From NCBI RefSeq assembly GCF_039548895.1, contig NZ_JBCLVG010000001.1: a stretch of 64,000 bases of DNA; one strand, written 5' to 3'. Of the stretch, positions 8,088 to 20,587 are shown piece after piece. How positions within the stretch are numbered: position 1 is the first letter of the stretch; each line of letters starts with the position of its first letter. The notes under the pieces are model-generated. The model made no database searches and was not told where the DNA came from. It saw nothing but the letters and a program-made list of their open reading frames with translations. The translations under genes were made by a program, and so were the position numbers. Source of the DNA: Orlajensenia stereocauli (GTDB lineage: Bacteria; Actinomycetota; Actinomycetes; Actinomycetales; Microbacteriaceae).

Positions 8088-9281
8088 CTACAGTCCGGCT
8101 GCGCTGCGGAGGTCGTCGACGCGGTCGAGTCGCTCCCAGGTGAAGTCGGGCAGCTCACGGCCGAAGTGGCCGTAGGTCGCCGTCTGGGCGTAGATGGGAC
8201 GCAGCAGGTCGAGGTCGCGGATGATGGCGGCGGGCCGCAGGTCGAACACCTCGCGGATGGCGGCGCTGATCACGTCGTCGGGCAGGTGTCCGGTGCCGAA
8301 GGTCTCGACGTAGAGCCCGACGGGCGCCGCCTTGCCGATGGCATAGGCCACCTGCACCTCGACCCGGTCTGCGAGCCCTGCTGCAACGGCGTTCTTGGCC
8401 ACCCAGCGCATGGCGTAGGCCGCAGAGCGGTCGACCTTCGAGGGGTCCTTGCCACTGAAGGCTCCACCGCCGTGCCGGCTCGCACCGCCGTAGGTGTCGA
8501 TGATGATCTTGCGGCCGGTGAGGCCGGCGTCGCCTTGGGGGCCGCCGATCTCGAAGCGGCCCGTCGGGTTGATGAGCACCTTCAGGTCGGCGCTGCTCAG
8601 CTCGACGGAGTCGAGGACCGGGCGGATGACGAGCTCCTCCACCTCGCGGCGGAGGTCGTCTGTCGAGACCTTCGGGGAGTGCTGGGTCGAGAGCACGACG
8701 GTGTCGATGGTGCGCGGCACGATGCCGTCATAACCGACGGTGACCTGGGTCTTGCCGTCCGGTCGCAGGTAGTCGACGAGCCCCTCCTTGCGCACTGCGG
8801 CGAGCCGCTCGGAGAGCCTGTGCGCGATCCAGATGGGAATGGGCATGAGCTGCGGGGTCTCGGTCGTGGCGTAGCCGAACATGATGCCCTGGTCGCCGGC
8901 GCCCTGCTGGTCGAGGGCGTCTCCACTGGCCTGCTCACGCGATTCGAAGGCGTCGTCGACGCCCTGAGCGATGTCGGGCGACTGGGCCCCGATCGAGATC
9001 GAGACTCCGCAGGAGCGGCCGTCGAACCAGACGTCGGAGGACGTGTAGCCGATGGAGGTGATGCGGTCGCGCACGATCGCGGGGATCTCGACGTAGCCCG
9101 AGGTCGTCACCTCACCAGCCACGTGCACGAGCCCCGTCGTGACGAGGGTCTCGACGGCGACGCGAGCATGAGGGTCGACCGCGAGGAGGGCGTCGAGGAT
9201 GGAGTCCGACACCTGGTCGCAGATCTTGTCTGGGTGTCCTTCGGTGACGGATTCGGATGTGAACAGGCGGAGATCGCTCAT
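8088..9281 (-). CDS. metK: S-adenosylmethionine synthetase
   Basis: MetK makes S-adenosylmethionine from methionine and ATP. The 397-residue protein begins MSDLRLFTSESVTEGHPDKI, with the GHPDK substrate motif at residues 15-19, the ATP-binding GAGDQGIMFGYAT and the phosphate loop GGGAFSGKDPSKVDRSAAY. Length matches the family. priA begins 6 bases after the stop and fmt and rsmB follow, so SAM supply and SAM-using rRNA methylation are in one transcription unit. I see no SAM-riboswitch-like structure in the 72 bases separating it from coaBC. Confidence 0.98.
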   Translation of the reverse strand: MSDLRLFTSESVTEGHPDKICDQVSDSILDALLAVDPHARVAVETLVTTGLVHVAGEVTTSGYVEIPAIVRDRITSIGYTSSDVWFDGRSCGVSISIGAQSPDIAQGVDDAFESREQASGDALDQQGAGDQGIMFGYATTETPQLMPIPIWIAHRLSERLAAVRKEGLVDYLRPDGKTQVTVGYDGIVPRTIDTVVLSTQHSPKVSTDDLRREVEELVIRPVLDSVELSSADLKVLINPTGRFEIGGPQGDAGLTGRKIIIDTYGGASRHGGGAFSGKDPSKVDRSAAYAMRWVAKNAVAAGLADRVEVQVAYAIGKAAPVGLYVETFGTGHLPDDVISAAIREVFDLRPAAIIRDLDLLRPIYAQTATYGHFGRELPDFTWERLDRVDDLRSAAGL

Positions 9282-9353
9282 GGTGCCCCGTTTCTAGTGT
9301 GACGAGCGTCATGGATCGGCGACCGCATCGGGTTTCGACGCCGGCGCCGCAGC

Positions 9354-10583
9354 TCAGTCGAGTGCGACGATGGCGTCGAGAATACGGTCGGCCACCGACA
9401 TCTTGCTGCCGGCGGCCTCGCTCACTATATCGCCGGCCCCATCGAGCACAACGACGGAATTGCCGTCCGTTGCGAAACCCTGCGTCCAGCCCACGCGGTT
9501 CACGACGAGGAGGTCGGCGCCCTTGCGGGCGATCTTCGCGCGACCCATCTCGAGCAATGCGGCCTGGTCGGGTTCGGTCTCGGCGGCGAAGCCGACGAGG
9601 CGCAGCCCGGGGTACTCCCCTGCGCGCCGGGAGGCGCCCAGCTCGGCCAGGATGTCGGGGTTCTTCACGAGGGAGAGTTCGAGCGTGTCGCCCTGAGCCT
9701 CCTTCTTGATCTTGGAGTCGACGACTACAGCTGGTCGATAGTCGGCCACGGCCGCTGCCATCACGAGGATGTCGGCGTCGGCCGCGGCATCCGTCACCGC
9801 ATGCTGCAGCTCGCGGGCGGTGGATGCCTCGACGAGGGTGACGCCCTCGGGAGGAGCCACCTCGAGATGGGCTGCGATGAGGGTGACCTCGGCTCCACGC
9901 GCACGGGCCGCCGCCGCGATGGCGACGCCCTGGCGCCCGCTCGAGCGGTTGCCGAGGAAACGCACGGGGTCGAGCGGTTCGCGGGTTCCGCCGGCCGTGA
10001 CGACGACACGTCGACCGGAGAGGTCGCCGGATGCCGCGAGCCTGGCAGCGTGCTCTGCCTGCACGGCGAGGGCGGCGACCACGATGGTCTCGGGTTCCTC
10101 GAGCCTGCCCGGGCCCGAGTCGCGGCCCGTCAGTTGGCCGACGGCCGGACCGACGACGGAGACGCCGCGGCTCCGCAGGGTCGCGATGTTCGCGACCGTC
10201 GCCGGGTTCTGCCACATCTCGGTGTGCATGGCCGGGGCGATGACGAGCGGGGCCGTGCTGGCGAGCACGGTGTTGCCGAGCAGGTCGTCGGCGATGCCGG
10301 CCGCGAGTTTGGCGATCGTGTTGGCCGTCGCTGGGGCGATCACGATGAGATCGGCCGCCTGGCCGATCGCCACGTGGCGCACCTCGGCGACCCCCTCGTA
10401 CAACTCGGAGTGCACCGGGTTGCGCGAGATGGCCTCGAGAGTTGGCCGCCCCACGAAGCGCAGGGCGGCATCCGTGGCCACGACATGCACGTCATGGCCG
10501 GCGAGCACGAGCGAGCGCACGACGTTGACGGCCTTGTAGGCCGCTATGCCGCCGGTGATGCCGACGACGACGTTGAGCGCCAC
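9354..10583 (-). CDS. coaBC: Bifunctional phosphopantothenoylcysteine decarboxylase/synthetase
   Basis: CoaBC couples cysteine to 4'-phosphopantothenate (CoaB, C-terminal half) and decarboxylates the product (CoaC, N-terminal half) in coenzyme A synthesis. The 409-residue protein starts MALNVVVGITGGIAAYKAVN. The flavoprotein half carries RHVAIGQAADLIVIAPATAN with the active-site histidine and PAMHTEMW; the synthetase half has VVVTAGGTREPLDPVRFLGN and the AAVADYRP motif. It lies 29 bases downstream of rpoZ in the run gmk-rpoZ-coaBC, a conserved actinobacterial order. Confidence 0.96.
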   Translation of the reverse strand: MALNVVVGITGGIAAYKAVNVVRSLVLAGHDVHVVATDAALRFVGRPTLEAISRNPVHSELYEGVAEVRHVAIGQAADLIVIAPATANTIAKLAAGIADDLLGNTVLASTAPLVIAPAMHTEMWQNPATVANIATLRSRGVSVVGPAVGQLTGRDSGPGRLEEPETIVVAALAVQAEHAARLAASGDLSGRRVVVTAGGTREPLDPVRFLGNRSSGRQGVAIAAAARARGAEVTLIAAHLEVAPPEGVTLVEASTARELQHAVTDAAADADILVMAAAVADYRPAVVVDSKIKKEAQGDTLELSLVKNPDILAELGASRRAGEYPGLRLVGFAAETEPDQAALLEMGRAKIARKGADLLVVNRVGWTQGFATDGNSVVVLDGAGDIVSEAAGSKMSVADRILDAIVALD

Positions 10584-10612
10584 GGTGTCGATTGCTGTGC
10601 TGTGAGCGGGTG

Positions 10613-10870
10613 CTACTCGACGATCGGGCTGAGCTGGAGCTTGTCCTCGTTGATCTCTCGCATGGCGACGGAGAGCGGCTTGTCCTCGATGGACGAGTCG
10701 ACCAGGGGGCCGACGTTGTCGAACAGGCTGCCGTCGTGCAGGTCGGCGTAGTAGTCGTTGATCTGGCGCGCGCGCTTGGACGCGAAGATGACGAGGGCGT
10801 ACTTGGAGTCCACCTTCGACAGCAGCTCGTCGATGGGCGGGTCGATGATTCCGGTCAGCTTGTCAGCCAT
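10613..10870 (-). CDS. rpoZ: RNA polymerase omega subunit
   Basis: Omega assists assembly of RNA polymerase by holding beta'. The 85-residue protein MADKLTGIIDPPIDELLSKV contains the family core YALVIFASKRARQINDYY and the EDKPLSVAMREI tail region. The start ATG at 10870 has a GAGGAG ribosome binding site about 9 bases upstream, inside the 86-base space after gmk. The gmk-rpoZ-coaBC arrangement agrees with the assignment. Confidence 0.96.
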   Translation of the reverse strand: MADKLTGIIDPPIDELLSKVDSKYALVIFASKRARQINDYYADLHDGSLFDNVGPLVDSSIEDKPLSVAMREINEDKLQLSPIVE

Positions 10871-10956
10871 GTGAGAACACTCCTCAGTGCGATCGTGCGT
10901 TGCGTTCCGAAGGCGTCGGATGAACGCGTGAAAAAGATGGGCAAGCGGCGAACGGG

Positions 10957-11865
10957 TCAGCGCTTCGGCTTGCGAGTCTGCATCAAGTCTACGACCTCTT
11001 GAGCGGCGGTGCTCACGTCGGTGTTCACCACCTCGAAATCGAACTCGTCGATGGCGGCCAGTTCGACCTTCGCGGTCTCCAGCCGGCGCTGCTGTTCCGG
11101 GCCGTCTTCCGTGGCCCGCCCGATGAGCCTGCGCACCAGTTCCTCCCACGATGGCGGGAGCAGGAACACGAGTGACGCCTCCGGCATGGCGCGGCGCACC
11201 TTGCGCGCACCCTGGATGTCGATCTCGAGCAGCACGCTGCGACCGGAGTCGAGCGCTTCCTCGACGGGACCGCGGGGCGTGCCGTAGCGGTGGGCGTTGT
11301 GCACTGTCGCCCACTCGAGGAGTTCGCCAGCCTCGATGAGGCGGTCGAACTCCGCGTCGTCCACGAAGTAGTAGCTGACCCCCTCGGTCTCGCCGGGGCG
11401 AGGGGCTCGGGTCGTCGCCGACACCGAGAGCAGGACGTCGGGGTAGTGCGTGCGGATGTGACCGGCGACGGTGCCCTTGCCGACGGCCGTGGGCCCGGCG
11501 AGCACGACGAGTCGATTGTGGCGCCCGGTCTGGGCAGCCAGCCTGTCGGTCAGGAAGCCGCGCAACCGGCGGCGCTGGTGACGGCCGAGGCCGCCGAGGC
11601 GCTTCGCCGGCGAGATGCCGAGCTCCTCCATGAAGCGGTGCATCTTGGTGACGCCGATGGACGGGATGCTGGTGAGGTACTCGGTGACGCGGATGCCGCC
11701 CTCTACGCTTGCCGGATCCTCCCCAGCGACCCGCAGCACGTCGAGCGGATTGCGCTCTCCGGCGGAGATGGCCGCCTTGACCGCGGCACGTGCCCGTCGA
11801 GCGGCGACGGCGGCACGGGATGCGGCGACGCGATCGACCTCGGGGGGCGTGCCGTATTCAGCCAC
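10957..11865 (-). CDS. gmk: Integration host factor (mIHF-type) domain fused to guanylate kinase
   Basis: The 302-residue product is two proteins in one frame. Residues 1 to about 105 match the actinobacterial integration host factor mIHF: a basic helical N terminus, then a helix-two-turn-helix core with VTEYLTSIPSIGVTKMHRFM and ELGISPAKRLGGLGRHQRR. Residues about 115-302 are guanylate kinase, which phosphorylates GMP to GDP, with P-loop AGPTAVGKGT (residues 123-132), SVSATTRAPRPGE and the LLEIDIQGARKV motif. In mycobacteria mihF and gmk are separate adjacent genes. GTG start at 11865 overlaps the pyrF end by 8 bases; an in-frame extension upstream lies wholly inside pyrF and is rejected. Confidence 0.92.
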   Translation of the reverse strand: MAEYGTPPEVDRVAASRAAVAARRARAAVKAAISAGERNPLDVLRVAGEDPASVEGGIRVTEYLTSIPSIGVTKMHRFMEELGISPAKRLGGLGRHQRRRLRGFLTDRLAAQTGRHNRLVVLAGPTAVGKGTVAGHIRTHYPDVLLSVSATTRAPRPGETEGVSYYFVDDAEFDRLIEAGELLEWATVHNAHRYGTPRGPVEEALDSGRSVLLEIDIQGARKVRRAMPEASLVFLLPPSWEELVRRLIGRATEDGPEQQRRLETAKVELAAIDEFDFEVVNTDVSTAAQEVVDLMQTRKPKR

Positions 11866-12711
11866 GATGCGACTCCACTTCCTCGGAGCGACGGGCGATC
11901 GCGTCCGCGACGCCCTCGGGTCCCGCCTCCAGTATGGTGCGTGACTCCGACACGATGACACCCGGAGTGAGATTCCCGAAGATCCTCCGGGTGTCTCGCG
12001 GGTCTGCTCCCTGGTGTCCGAATCCCGGCGCGAGCACCGGCAGGGTCGCCGTCGGCTGCTCGGCGCCGATGTCGATTCCGAAGTCGGCCAGGGCGACGGT
12101 GGCCCCGATCACGACACCGGCTGAGCCGAATCGTGAGCCGCCCTGCTGCGCGTTCCACCCCGTGAGGGCGCCGATGACGTCGTTGGCGACAGTCGTGCCC
12201 GTTGCCGTGACCCGAGCATCTTGCACGCGAGCGGCCTCGGGGTTCGAGGTCGCGGCGAGCACGAACACACCCTTGCCGCGCGCTGCCGCGTAGTCGAGGC
12301 TCGTGGCGAGAGACCCGACCCCCAGGTACGGGCTCGCCGTGACGGCATCCGCTTCGAGGGGAGACCCCGGCCGCAGCCAGGCCTCGGCGTACGCCTCCAT
12401 CGTCGAGCCGATGTCGCCGCGCTTCGCGTCGGCGATGGTGAGGATTCCAGCTGAGCGGGCTTCGGCCAGCACCCGCTCGAGCGCCGCGAACCCGGCCGAG
12501 CCGTGCCGCTCGAAGAACGAGACCTGCGGCTTGACGATGCCCGCCCTCCCGTGCGCGGCGCCGATCACCCGGAGTCCGAACTCGCGGGCGCCGACGGCGT
12601 TGTCCTCCAGGCCCCAGCGGTCGAGCAGCCAGGCGTGGGGATCGATCCCGACGCACAGGTGTCCGAAGCGGTCGAACGCGGCTCCGAGCCTGTCGCCGAA
12701 CGGGGTCACGC

Positions 12712-12715
<4 letters not shown>
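11858..12715 (-). CDS. pyrF: Orotidine 5'-phosphate decarboxylase, type 2
   Basis: PyrF decarboxylates OMP to UMP, the last de novo pyrimidine step. The 285-residue protein is the longer type 2 (mycobacterial) form, with LCVGIDPHAWLLDRWGL near the N terminus, VKPQVSFFERHG, and the catalytic motif ILTIADAKRGDIGSTMEAYA (Asp-Ala-Lys-Arg-Gly-Asp). The ATG at 12715 overlaps the carB stop by four bases. It is the last pyrimidine gene before the mIHF-gmk fusion. Confidence 0.96.
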
Positions 12716-16001
<3,286 letters not shown>

Positions 16002-16002
<1 letters not shown>

Positions 16003-17207
16003 CAGTTCTGGTCTCCATCGGTTGCTTCGGTCTCGTCGGGTGCTTCAGGTGCTTCGGTCGCCTCGCTCGTCGAGGTCCTCGCGAGCACCATGTCTCGGAA
16101 CCTGTCGAACAGGTAGTTGGCGTCGTGCGGGCCTGCAGCGGACTCGGGGTGGTACTGCACGCTGAACGCGGGGATGTCGAGGCAGTTGAGCCCCTCGACC
16201 ACGTTGTCGTTGAGGTCGTAGTGACTGACCTCGACGCGGCCGAAGCCCTCGGCGGAGTCGCTCACCTCGTGCAGCGGCGCGTCGACGGCGAAGCCGTGGT
16301 TGTGCGCGGTGATCTCGACACGACCCGTTGAGACGTCGATGACGGGCTGGTTGATGCCGCGGTGACCGAACGGCAGCTTGTAGGTTCCGAAGCCGAGCGC
16401 ACGGCCGAGCAGCTGGTTGCCGAAGCAGATGCCGAAGTAGGGCACGTCGGCACGCAGCACTGTGCGGAGCAGTTCGACATGGTGGTCGGATGCCCCGGGG
16501 TCGCCCGGGCCGTTCGAGAAGAACAGCGCGCTCGGCTCGAGCTCCAGGATCTCCTCGGCCGTCACGGTCTGGGGCAGCACGACCACGTCGAAGCCGCGCT
16601 CAGCGAGGAAGTTCAGCGTGGAGGTCTTGACGCCGAGGTCGAGCACGGCGACGGAGCCGATGCGCTCCCCCGTGGCCGGAACGTCGTAGCGCTCCTGCGT
16701 GGAGACGGCGCCGGACAGGTTCTGGCCGGCCATCTCGACGCCGCCGCGCACCAGTTCGAGCTGCTCGCCGTCGCTGAGGGCGGCATCCGCTCCCGAGAAG
16801 ATGCCGGCACGCATGGCACCGGCGGACCGCAGGTGCCTGGTGACGGCGCGCGTGTCGATTCCGCTGATGCCGACGACGCCCGACGCGACGAGGTCGTCGT
16901 CGAGGCTGCGCTCAGACCGGAAGTTCGACACCACGCGGGAGGGGTCGCGCACGATGTAGCCGGCGACCCAGATCTTGGAGGACTCCATGTCCTCGTCGTT
17001 CATCCCGGTGTTGCCGATGTGCGGAGCCGTCTGCAGAACGATCTGGCCGGCGTAGCTCGGGTCGGTCAGCGTCTCCTGATAGCCGGTCATGCCGGTGGAG
17101 AAGACGGCCTCGCCGACTGTGCGGCCCTCGGCGCCGTAAGCGCGGCCGCGGTAGCGCGATCCGTCCTCGAGGACGAGGACGGCCGGACTCGGAATGGATG
17201 CAGCCAT
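16002..17207 (-). CDS. carA: Carbamoyl-phosphate synthase small (glutaminase) subunit
   Basis: CarA hydrolyses glutamine and channels ammonia to CarB. The 401-residue protein has the CPSase N-terminal domain (VFSTGMTGYQETLTDPSY) and a class I glutamine amidotransferase domain with the nucleophile motif VPYFGICFGNQLLG and the catalytic His-Glu in SVQYHPESAAGPHD. The C-terminal 25 residues are an acidic low-complexity tail (EATEAPEAPDETEATDGD) not seen in most CarA proteins and similar in composition to the repeat in PriA. It follows the small membrane protein gene by two bases. Confidence 0.97.
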
Positions 17208-17209
17208 GT

Positions 17210-17737
17210 TCAGGCCTCGCTTTCTTCAATGGCTTCCGCAGGAGCGGAGCTGAGGATGTGGGCGAGAGCGTCGAGGACGCGCTCGCGGTCGGAGGAATCG
17301 GAGACCCGCAGGTAGCTGTCGGCGAGGTCGCCGGAGCCGGCCAGGGCCCAGGTGATGCAGACCAGTCCGTCGCGCTCGACGACCCGGTCGATGGCGAAGG
17401 TCGCAGGCCCTGCTCCCCGGATGGCCTCGCTCGGGATCCAGGCCGTCTCCTCGCCCGGGATCTCGAGGGCGACGCCGTCGGCGCCGACAGTGACGCGTGC
17501 CTTGGCCCTGAAGCCGAGGCTGCGGATGTTGAGACGCTCCAGCGGCTTCTCGTGCTGCGTGGTGGCGACGTAGAAGCCGTCGGCTCCGACGATGGGGGCC
17601 GCGACGGATGCCGGGAGCGGGTAGGCGCCCACCTGGACGTCGCGCCGGCTGCGTCCGCGCCAGCCCAGCCACATGGCGAGCAGGATGAGCGCGGTGATGG
17701 CGATCACGATGATGGCCGGGACCGTGTAGTCGGTCAT
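17210..17737 (-). CDS. Conserved single-pass membrane protein of the pyr operon
   Basis: A 175-residue protein beginning MTDYTVPAIIVIAITALILL: one N-terminal membrane helix (about residues 5-24), a short basic stretch (RGRSRRD), then a soluble beta-rich cytoplasmic domain resembling the bacterial PH-like fold. No catalytic motif is visible. A membrane protein at this position between carA and pyrC is conserved in actinobacteria (M. tuberculosis Rv1382 is the positional equivalent). The ATG at 17737 overlaps the pyrC stop by four bases. The tight placement suggests co-translation with the pyrimidine enzymes, but no role is known to me. Confidence 0.85.
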   Translation of the reverse strand: MTDYTVPAIIVIAITALILLAMWLGWRGRSRRDVQVGAYPLPASVAAPIVGADGFYVATTQHEKPLERLNIRSLGFRAKARVTVGADGVALEIPGEETAWIPSEAIRGAGPATFAIDRVVERDGLVCITWALAGSGDLADSYLRVSDSSDRERVLDALAHILSSAPAEAIEESEA

Positions 17738-19065
17738 GCGCGCGCCTCCCCTGCTGCCGCGGCGATCTCGGCGGTCTCCAGCACGGCACCGTCGAGCACC
17801 GTGGCGTAGCCGTGGTGGAAGGTCGCGACGACCCGGCCGGGAAGCGTTCGGCCGAGGTAGGGCGAGTTCACGCTGCGACCGGCGAGGTCGGCGGTGCCCC
17901 ATGAGCGGCTGGCGCTCGGGTCGTAGAGCACGATCTCGGGAGCTGCACCGACGGCGATCGCCTCGCCGTGGCCGCGGATGCGTCCGATGCGGGCCGGCGT
18001 CTGCGAGAGCACCCGGGCGACATCGGTCCAGTCGAGCAGTCCGTTCTCCACGACAGAGGCGTGCACGACCGAGAGGGCCGACTCGAGCCCGACCATGCCG
18101 TTGGCTGCGGCATCCCACTCGCACTCCTTCGATTCCGACGGATGCGGTGCGTGATCGGTGGCGACGATATCGATGGTGCCGTCTGCCAGGGCCGCACGTA
18201 CGGCCTCGACGTCTTCACGGCGCCGGAGCGGAGGGTTCACCTTGAAGCGAGCGTCGTAGCCCGAGATCAGGTCCTCGGTGAGCAGCAGGTGGTGCGGGGT
18301 GACCTCGGCTGTGACTTGGATGCCGCGGGCCTTGGCCCAGCGGATCACGTCGACCGAGCCGGCCGTCGAGACGTGGCAGATGTGCAGGCGCGAACCGACA
18401 TGCTCGGCGAGCAGGACGTCGCGGGCGATGATCGCCTCCTCGGCCACGGCCGGCCAGCCTGCCAGTCCGAGCTCGCCGGAGAGGGCGCCCTCGTTCATCT
18501 GCGCACCCTGCGTGAGCCGCGGCTCCTGCGCGTGCTGGGCGATGACGCCGTCGAACGCCTTCACGTACTCGAGCGCGCGGCGCATGAGGAGGGCATCAGA
18601 CACGCAGAATCCGTCGTCGGAGAAGACCCGCACGTTCGCTCGCGACCGGGCCATGGCACCGAGTTCGGCGAGACGCTCACCCTGCAGGCCGACGGTGACG
18701 GCGCCGATGGGCTGCACGGTGGCGTAGCCGGCTGCGTCGCCGAGGGCGAGTTCCTGCTCGACGACGCCGGCGGTGTCTGCGACAGGGGCCGTGTTGGCCA
18801 TCGCGAAGACGGCGGTGAAGCCCCCGGCTGCTGCGGCGCGGGTGCCGGTGAGGATCGTCTCGCTCTGCTCGTAGCCGGGCTCGCGCAGGTGCGTGTGCAG
18901 GTCGACGAGGCCGGGCAGGGCGATCAGCCCGTCGGCGTCGATGACTCTCGCTCCCGCGGCGCTCAGGCCTGTGCCGACCTCGGCGATGATCCCGCCGTCG
19001 AGGAGGATGTCTGACGTGGTGCCGTCGGCGAGCGACGCGCCACGGATGAGATAGGACTCGGCCAT
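17734..19065 (-). CDS. pyrC: Dihydroorotase
   Basis: PyrC cyclises carbamoyl aspartate to dihydroorotate. The 443-residue protein is a class I dihydroorotase: metal ligands in LVDLHTHLREPGYEQSE, later histidines in VIAQHAQEP and SRLHICHVST, and the catalytic Asp in IVATDHAPHPSESKE. Start ATG at 19065, five bases after pyrB ends. In class I systems PyrC and PyrB can associate, which agrees with their adjacent genes. Confidence 0.97.
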   Translation of the reverse strand: MAESYLIRGASLADGTTSDILLDGGIIAEVGTGLSAAGARVIDADGLIALPGLVDLHTHLREPGYEQSETILTGTRAAAAGGFTAVFAMANTAPVADTAGVVEQELALGDAAGYATVQPIGAVTVGLQGERLAELGAMARSRANVRVFSDDGFCVSDALLMRRALEYVKAFDGVIAQHAQEPRLTQGAQMNEGALSGELGLAGWPAVAEEAIIARDVLLAEHVGSRLHICHVSTAGSVDVIRWAKARGIQVTAEVTPHHLLLTEDLISGYDARFKVNPPLRRREDVEAVRAALADGTIDIVATDHAPHPSESKECEWDAAANGMVGLESALSVVHASVVENGLLDWTDVARVLSQTPARIGRIRGHGEAIAVGAAPEIVLYDPSASRSWGTADLAGRSVNSPYLGRTLPGRVVATFHHGYATVLDGAVLETAEIAAAAGEARA

Positions 19066-19070
19066 GTCGC

Positions 19071-20018
19071 CTACTCCCCCTTCTCGCCGGAGAGCAGTAG
19101 ATACAGGGCGGCCATTCTCACCGAAACTCCATTCGCAACCTGCTCGAGCACGCTCGACTGCGGAGAGTCGGCTGCTCGGGAAGAGATCTCGAGGCCTCGA
19201 TTCATCGGGCCAGGGTGCATCACAATGCTATCCGCCCTGAGGCGTGCGAATCGCTCGTCGTCGAGTCCCCACGCTCGGGAATACTCCCGGCTGTTGGGGA
19301 AGAACGCGGCGTGCATGCGCTCGAGCTGGATGCGCAGCATCATGACGGCGTCGGGCTGGGCGTCGATGGCGTCGTCGAGGTCGTAGCCGACGCTGACCGG
19401 CCAGTTGGCGAGGTCGACGGGCAGCAGTGTGGGCGGCGCGACGAGGCTCACCTCGGCGCCCAGGGTCGAGAGCAGCCAGACGTTGGAGCGCGCGACCCTG
19501 GAGTGCAGGATGTCGCCGACGATCGTGACCCGCACGCCGTCGAGACCGCGGCCACGCGATGCTGCGCCGTGGATGCGGCGGCGCAGCGTGAACGCGTCGA
19601 GCAGCGCCTGTGTGGGGTGCTCGTGTGTCCCGTCGCCGGCGTTCAGCACACCGGCGTCGATCCAGCCGCTCTGCGCGAGCACGAGGGGGGCGCCGGAGGA
19701 GCCGTGCCTGATGACGACGGCATCCGCGCCGATCGCCGCCAGGGTCTGCGCCGTGTCCTTCAGGCTCTCGCCCTTCGAGACGCTCGAGCCCTTCGCGCTG
19801 AAGGAGATGACGTCGGCGCTCAGGCGCTTGGCGGCGGCCTCGAACGACACCTTCGTGCGGGTCGAATCTTCGAAGAACAGGTTGACCACCGTGCGTCCGC
19901 GCAGCGTCGGGAGCTTCTTGACCTCGCGCAGCTGCACGTCTGCCATGTCCTCCGCGATGTCGAGCAGCTCGATGGCCTCGTCGCGGCTCAGGTCTCGCGT
20001 GGAGAGCAGGTGTCTCAT
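19071..20018 (-). CDS. pyrB: Aspartate carbamoyltransferase catalytic chain
   Basis: PyrB condenses carbamoyl phosphate with aspartate. The 315-residue protein has the carbamoyl-phosphate motif FFEDSTRTKVSFEAAAKRL (Ser-Thr-Arg-Thr), IRHGSSGAP, DGTHEHPTQALLDAFTL and HPGPMNRGLEI. No pyrI regulatory chain gene follows, as usual in actinobacteria. ATG at 20018 overlaps the pyrR stop by four bases (ATGA), so PyrR control of pyrR translation would also affect pyrB by coupling. Confidence 0.97.
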   Translation of the reverse strand: MRHLLSTRDLSRDEAIELLDIAEDMADVQLREVKKLPTLRGRTVVNLFFEDSTRTKVSFEAAAKRLSADVISFSAKGSSVSKGESLKDTAQTLAAIGADAVVIRHGSSGAPLVLAQSGWIDAGVLNAGDGTHEHPTQALLDAFTLRRRIHGAASRGRGLDGVRVTIVGDILHSRVARSNVWLLSTLGAEVSLVAPPTLLPVDLANWPVSVGYDLDDAIDAQPDAVMMLRIQLERMHAAFFPNSREYSRAWGLDDERFARLRADSIVMHPGPMNRGLEISSRAADSPQSSVLEQVANGVSVRMAALYLLLSGEKGE

Positions 20019-20554
20019 TCCTCGCCTCCCTCGATCGAGACGAACTCGGCGCCGTCGATCTCGCTCAGGTGCACGTTGATGCGCTCGGACGTGGCGCTGG
20101 GCAGGTTCTTGCCGACGAAGTCGGCCCGGATCGGGAAGTCCCTGTGGCCGCGGTCGACGAGCACGGCCAGGCGCACGGCTCTGGCCCGGCCGAGGTCGTT
20201 GAGGGCGTCGAATGCTGCGCGGATGGTGCGTCCGGAGAACAGCACGTCGTCGACGAGCACCACGGTCTTGCCGTCGATGCCGACGGGCACATCCGTCGGC
20301 GACGGGGTGCGCGTTCGGGTGCGCGACAGGTCGTCGCGGTACATGGTCACGTCGAGCGACCCTGCGAGCTGCACGGGCGCGTCGGGCTCGATGCGCTGGA
20401 TGATCTCGGCGATGCGGCGGGCCAGGACGGTGCCACGCGTGGGGATGCCGAGGATGACGAGATCGGACGAACCGCGATTCGATTCGAGGATCTCGTGCGA
20501 GATGCGGGTGAGTGCCCGCGAAATGTCAGAGTGATTCAGCACTGTACGCGCCAT
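20015..20554 (-). CDS. pyrR: Pyrimidine operon regulator PyrR / uracil phosphoribosyltransferase
   Basis: PyrR binds pyr mRNA in the presence of UMP/UTP and represses the operon; many members also have uracil phosphoribosyltransferase activity. The 179-residue protein starts MARTVLNHSDISRALTRISH and has the PRPP-binding loop VVLVDDVLFSGRTIRAAFDA and an Arg-rich RNA-binding face (DLSRTRTRTPS). The ATG at 20554 is preceded at 8 bases by AAGGGAG (20563-20569), and a hairpin with a PyrR-loop-like sequence lies just upstream (20572-20587). It is the first gene of the pyr operon. Confidence 0.96.
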   Translation of the reverse strand: MARTVLNHSDISRALTRISHEILESNRGSSDLVILGIPTRGTVLARRIAEIIQRIEPDAPVQLAGSLDVTMYRDDLSRTRTRTPSPTDVPVGIDGKTVVLVDDVLFSGRTIRAAFDALNDLGRARAVRLAVLVDRGHRDFPIRADFVGKNLPSATSERINVHLSEIDGAEFVSIEGGEE

Positions 20555-20571
20555 CAGACCGACTCCCTTCT

Positions 20572-20587
20572 CCGTCTCACAGGACGG
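20572..20587 (-). promoter_or_regulatory. Candidate PyrR-binding RNA hairpin overlapping the pyrR translation start region
   Basis: On the minus strand the mRNA reads CCGUCCUGUGAGACGG: a five-base-pair stem (CCGUC/GACGG) around CUGUGA. The core GUCCUGUGAG matches the PyrR loop consensus (RUCCNGNGAG). It ends two bases before the ribosome binding site AAGGGAG, so PyrR binding would block translation, the mode described for mycobacteria, rather than act through an antiterminator. No terminator hairpin with a U-run is present between it and pyrR. Confidence 0.6.

Noticed and set aside
6570..9302. Plus-strand open frame of 910 codons opposite priA and metK
   Set aside because: It lies antisense to two certain genes, has no recognisable family and has the Gly/Arg/His-rich composition of antisense frames in high-GC DNA.
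9282..9353. Possible SAM riboswitch before metK
   Set aside because: The 72-base space has no multi-helix junction or conserved core that I can recognise.
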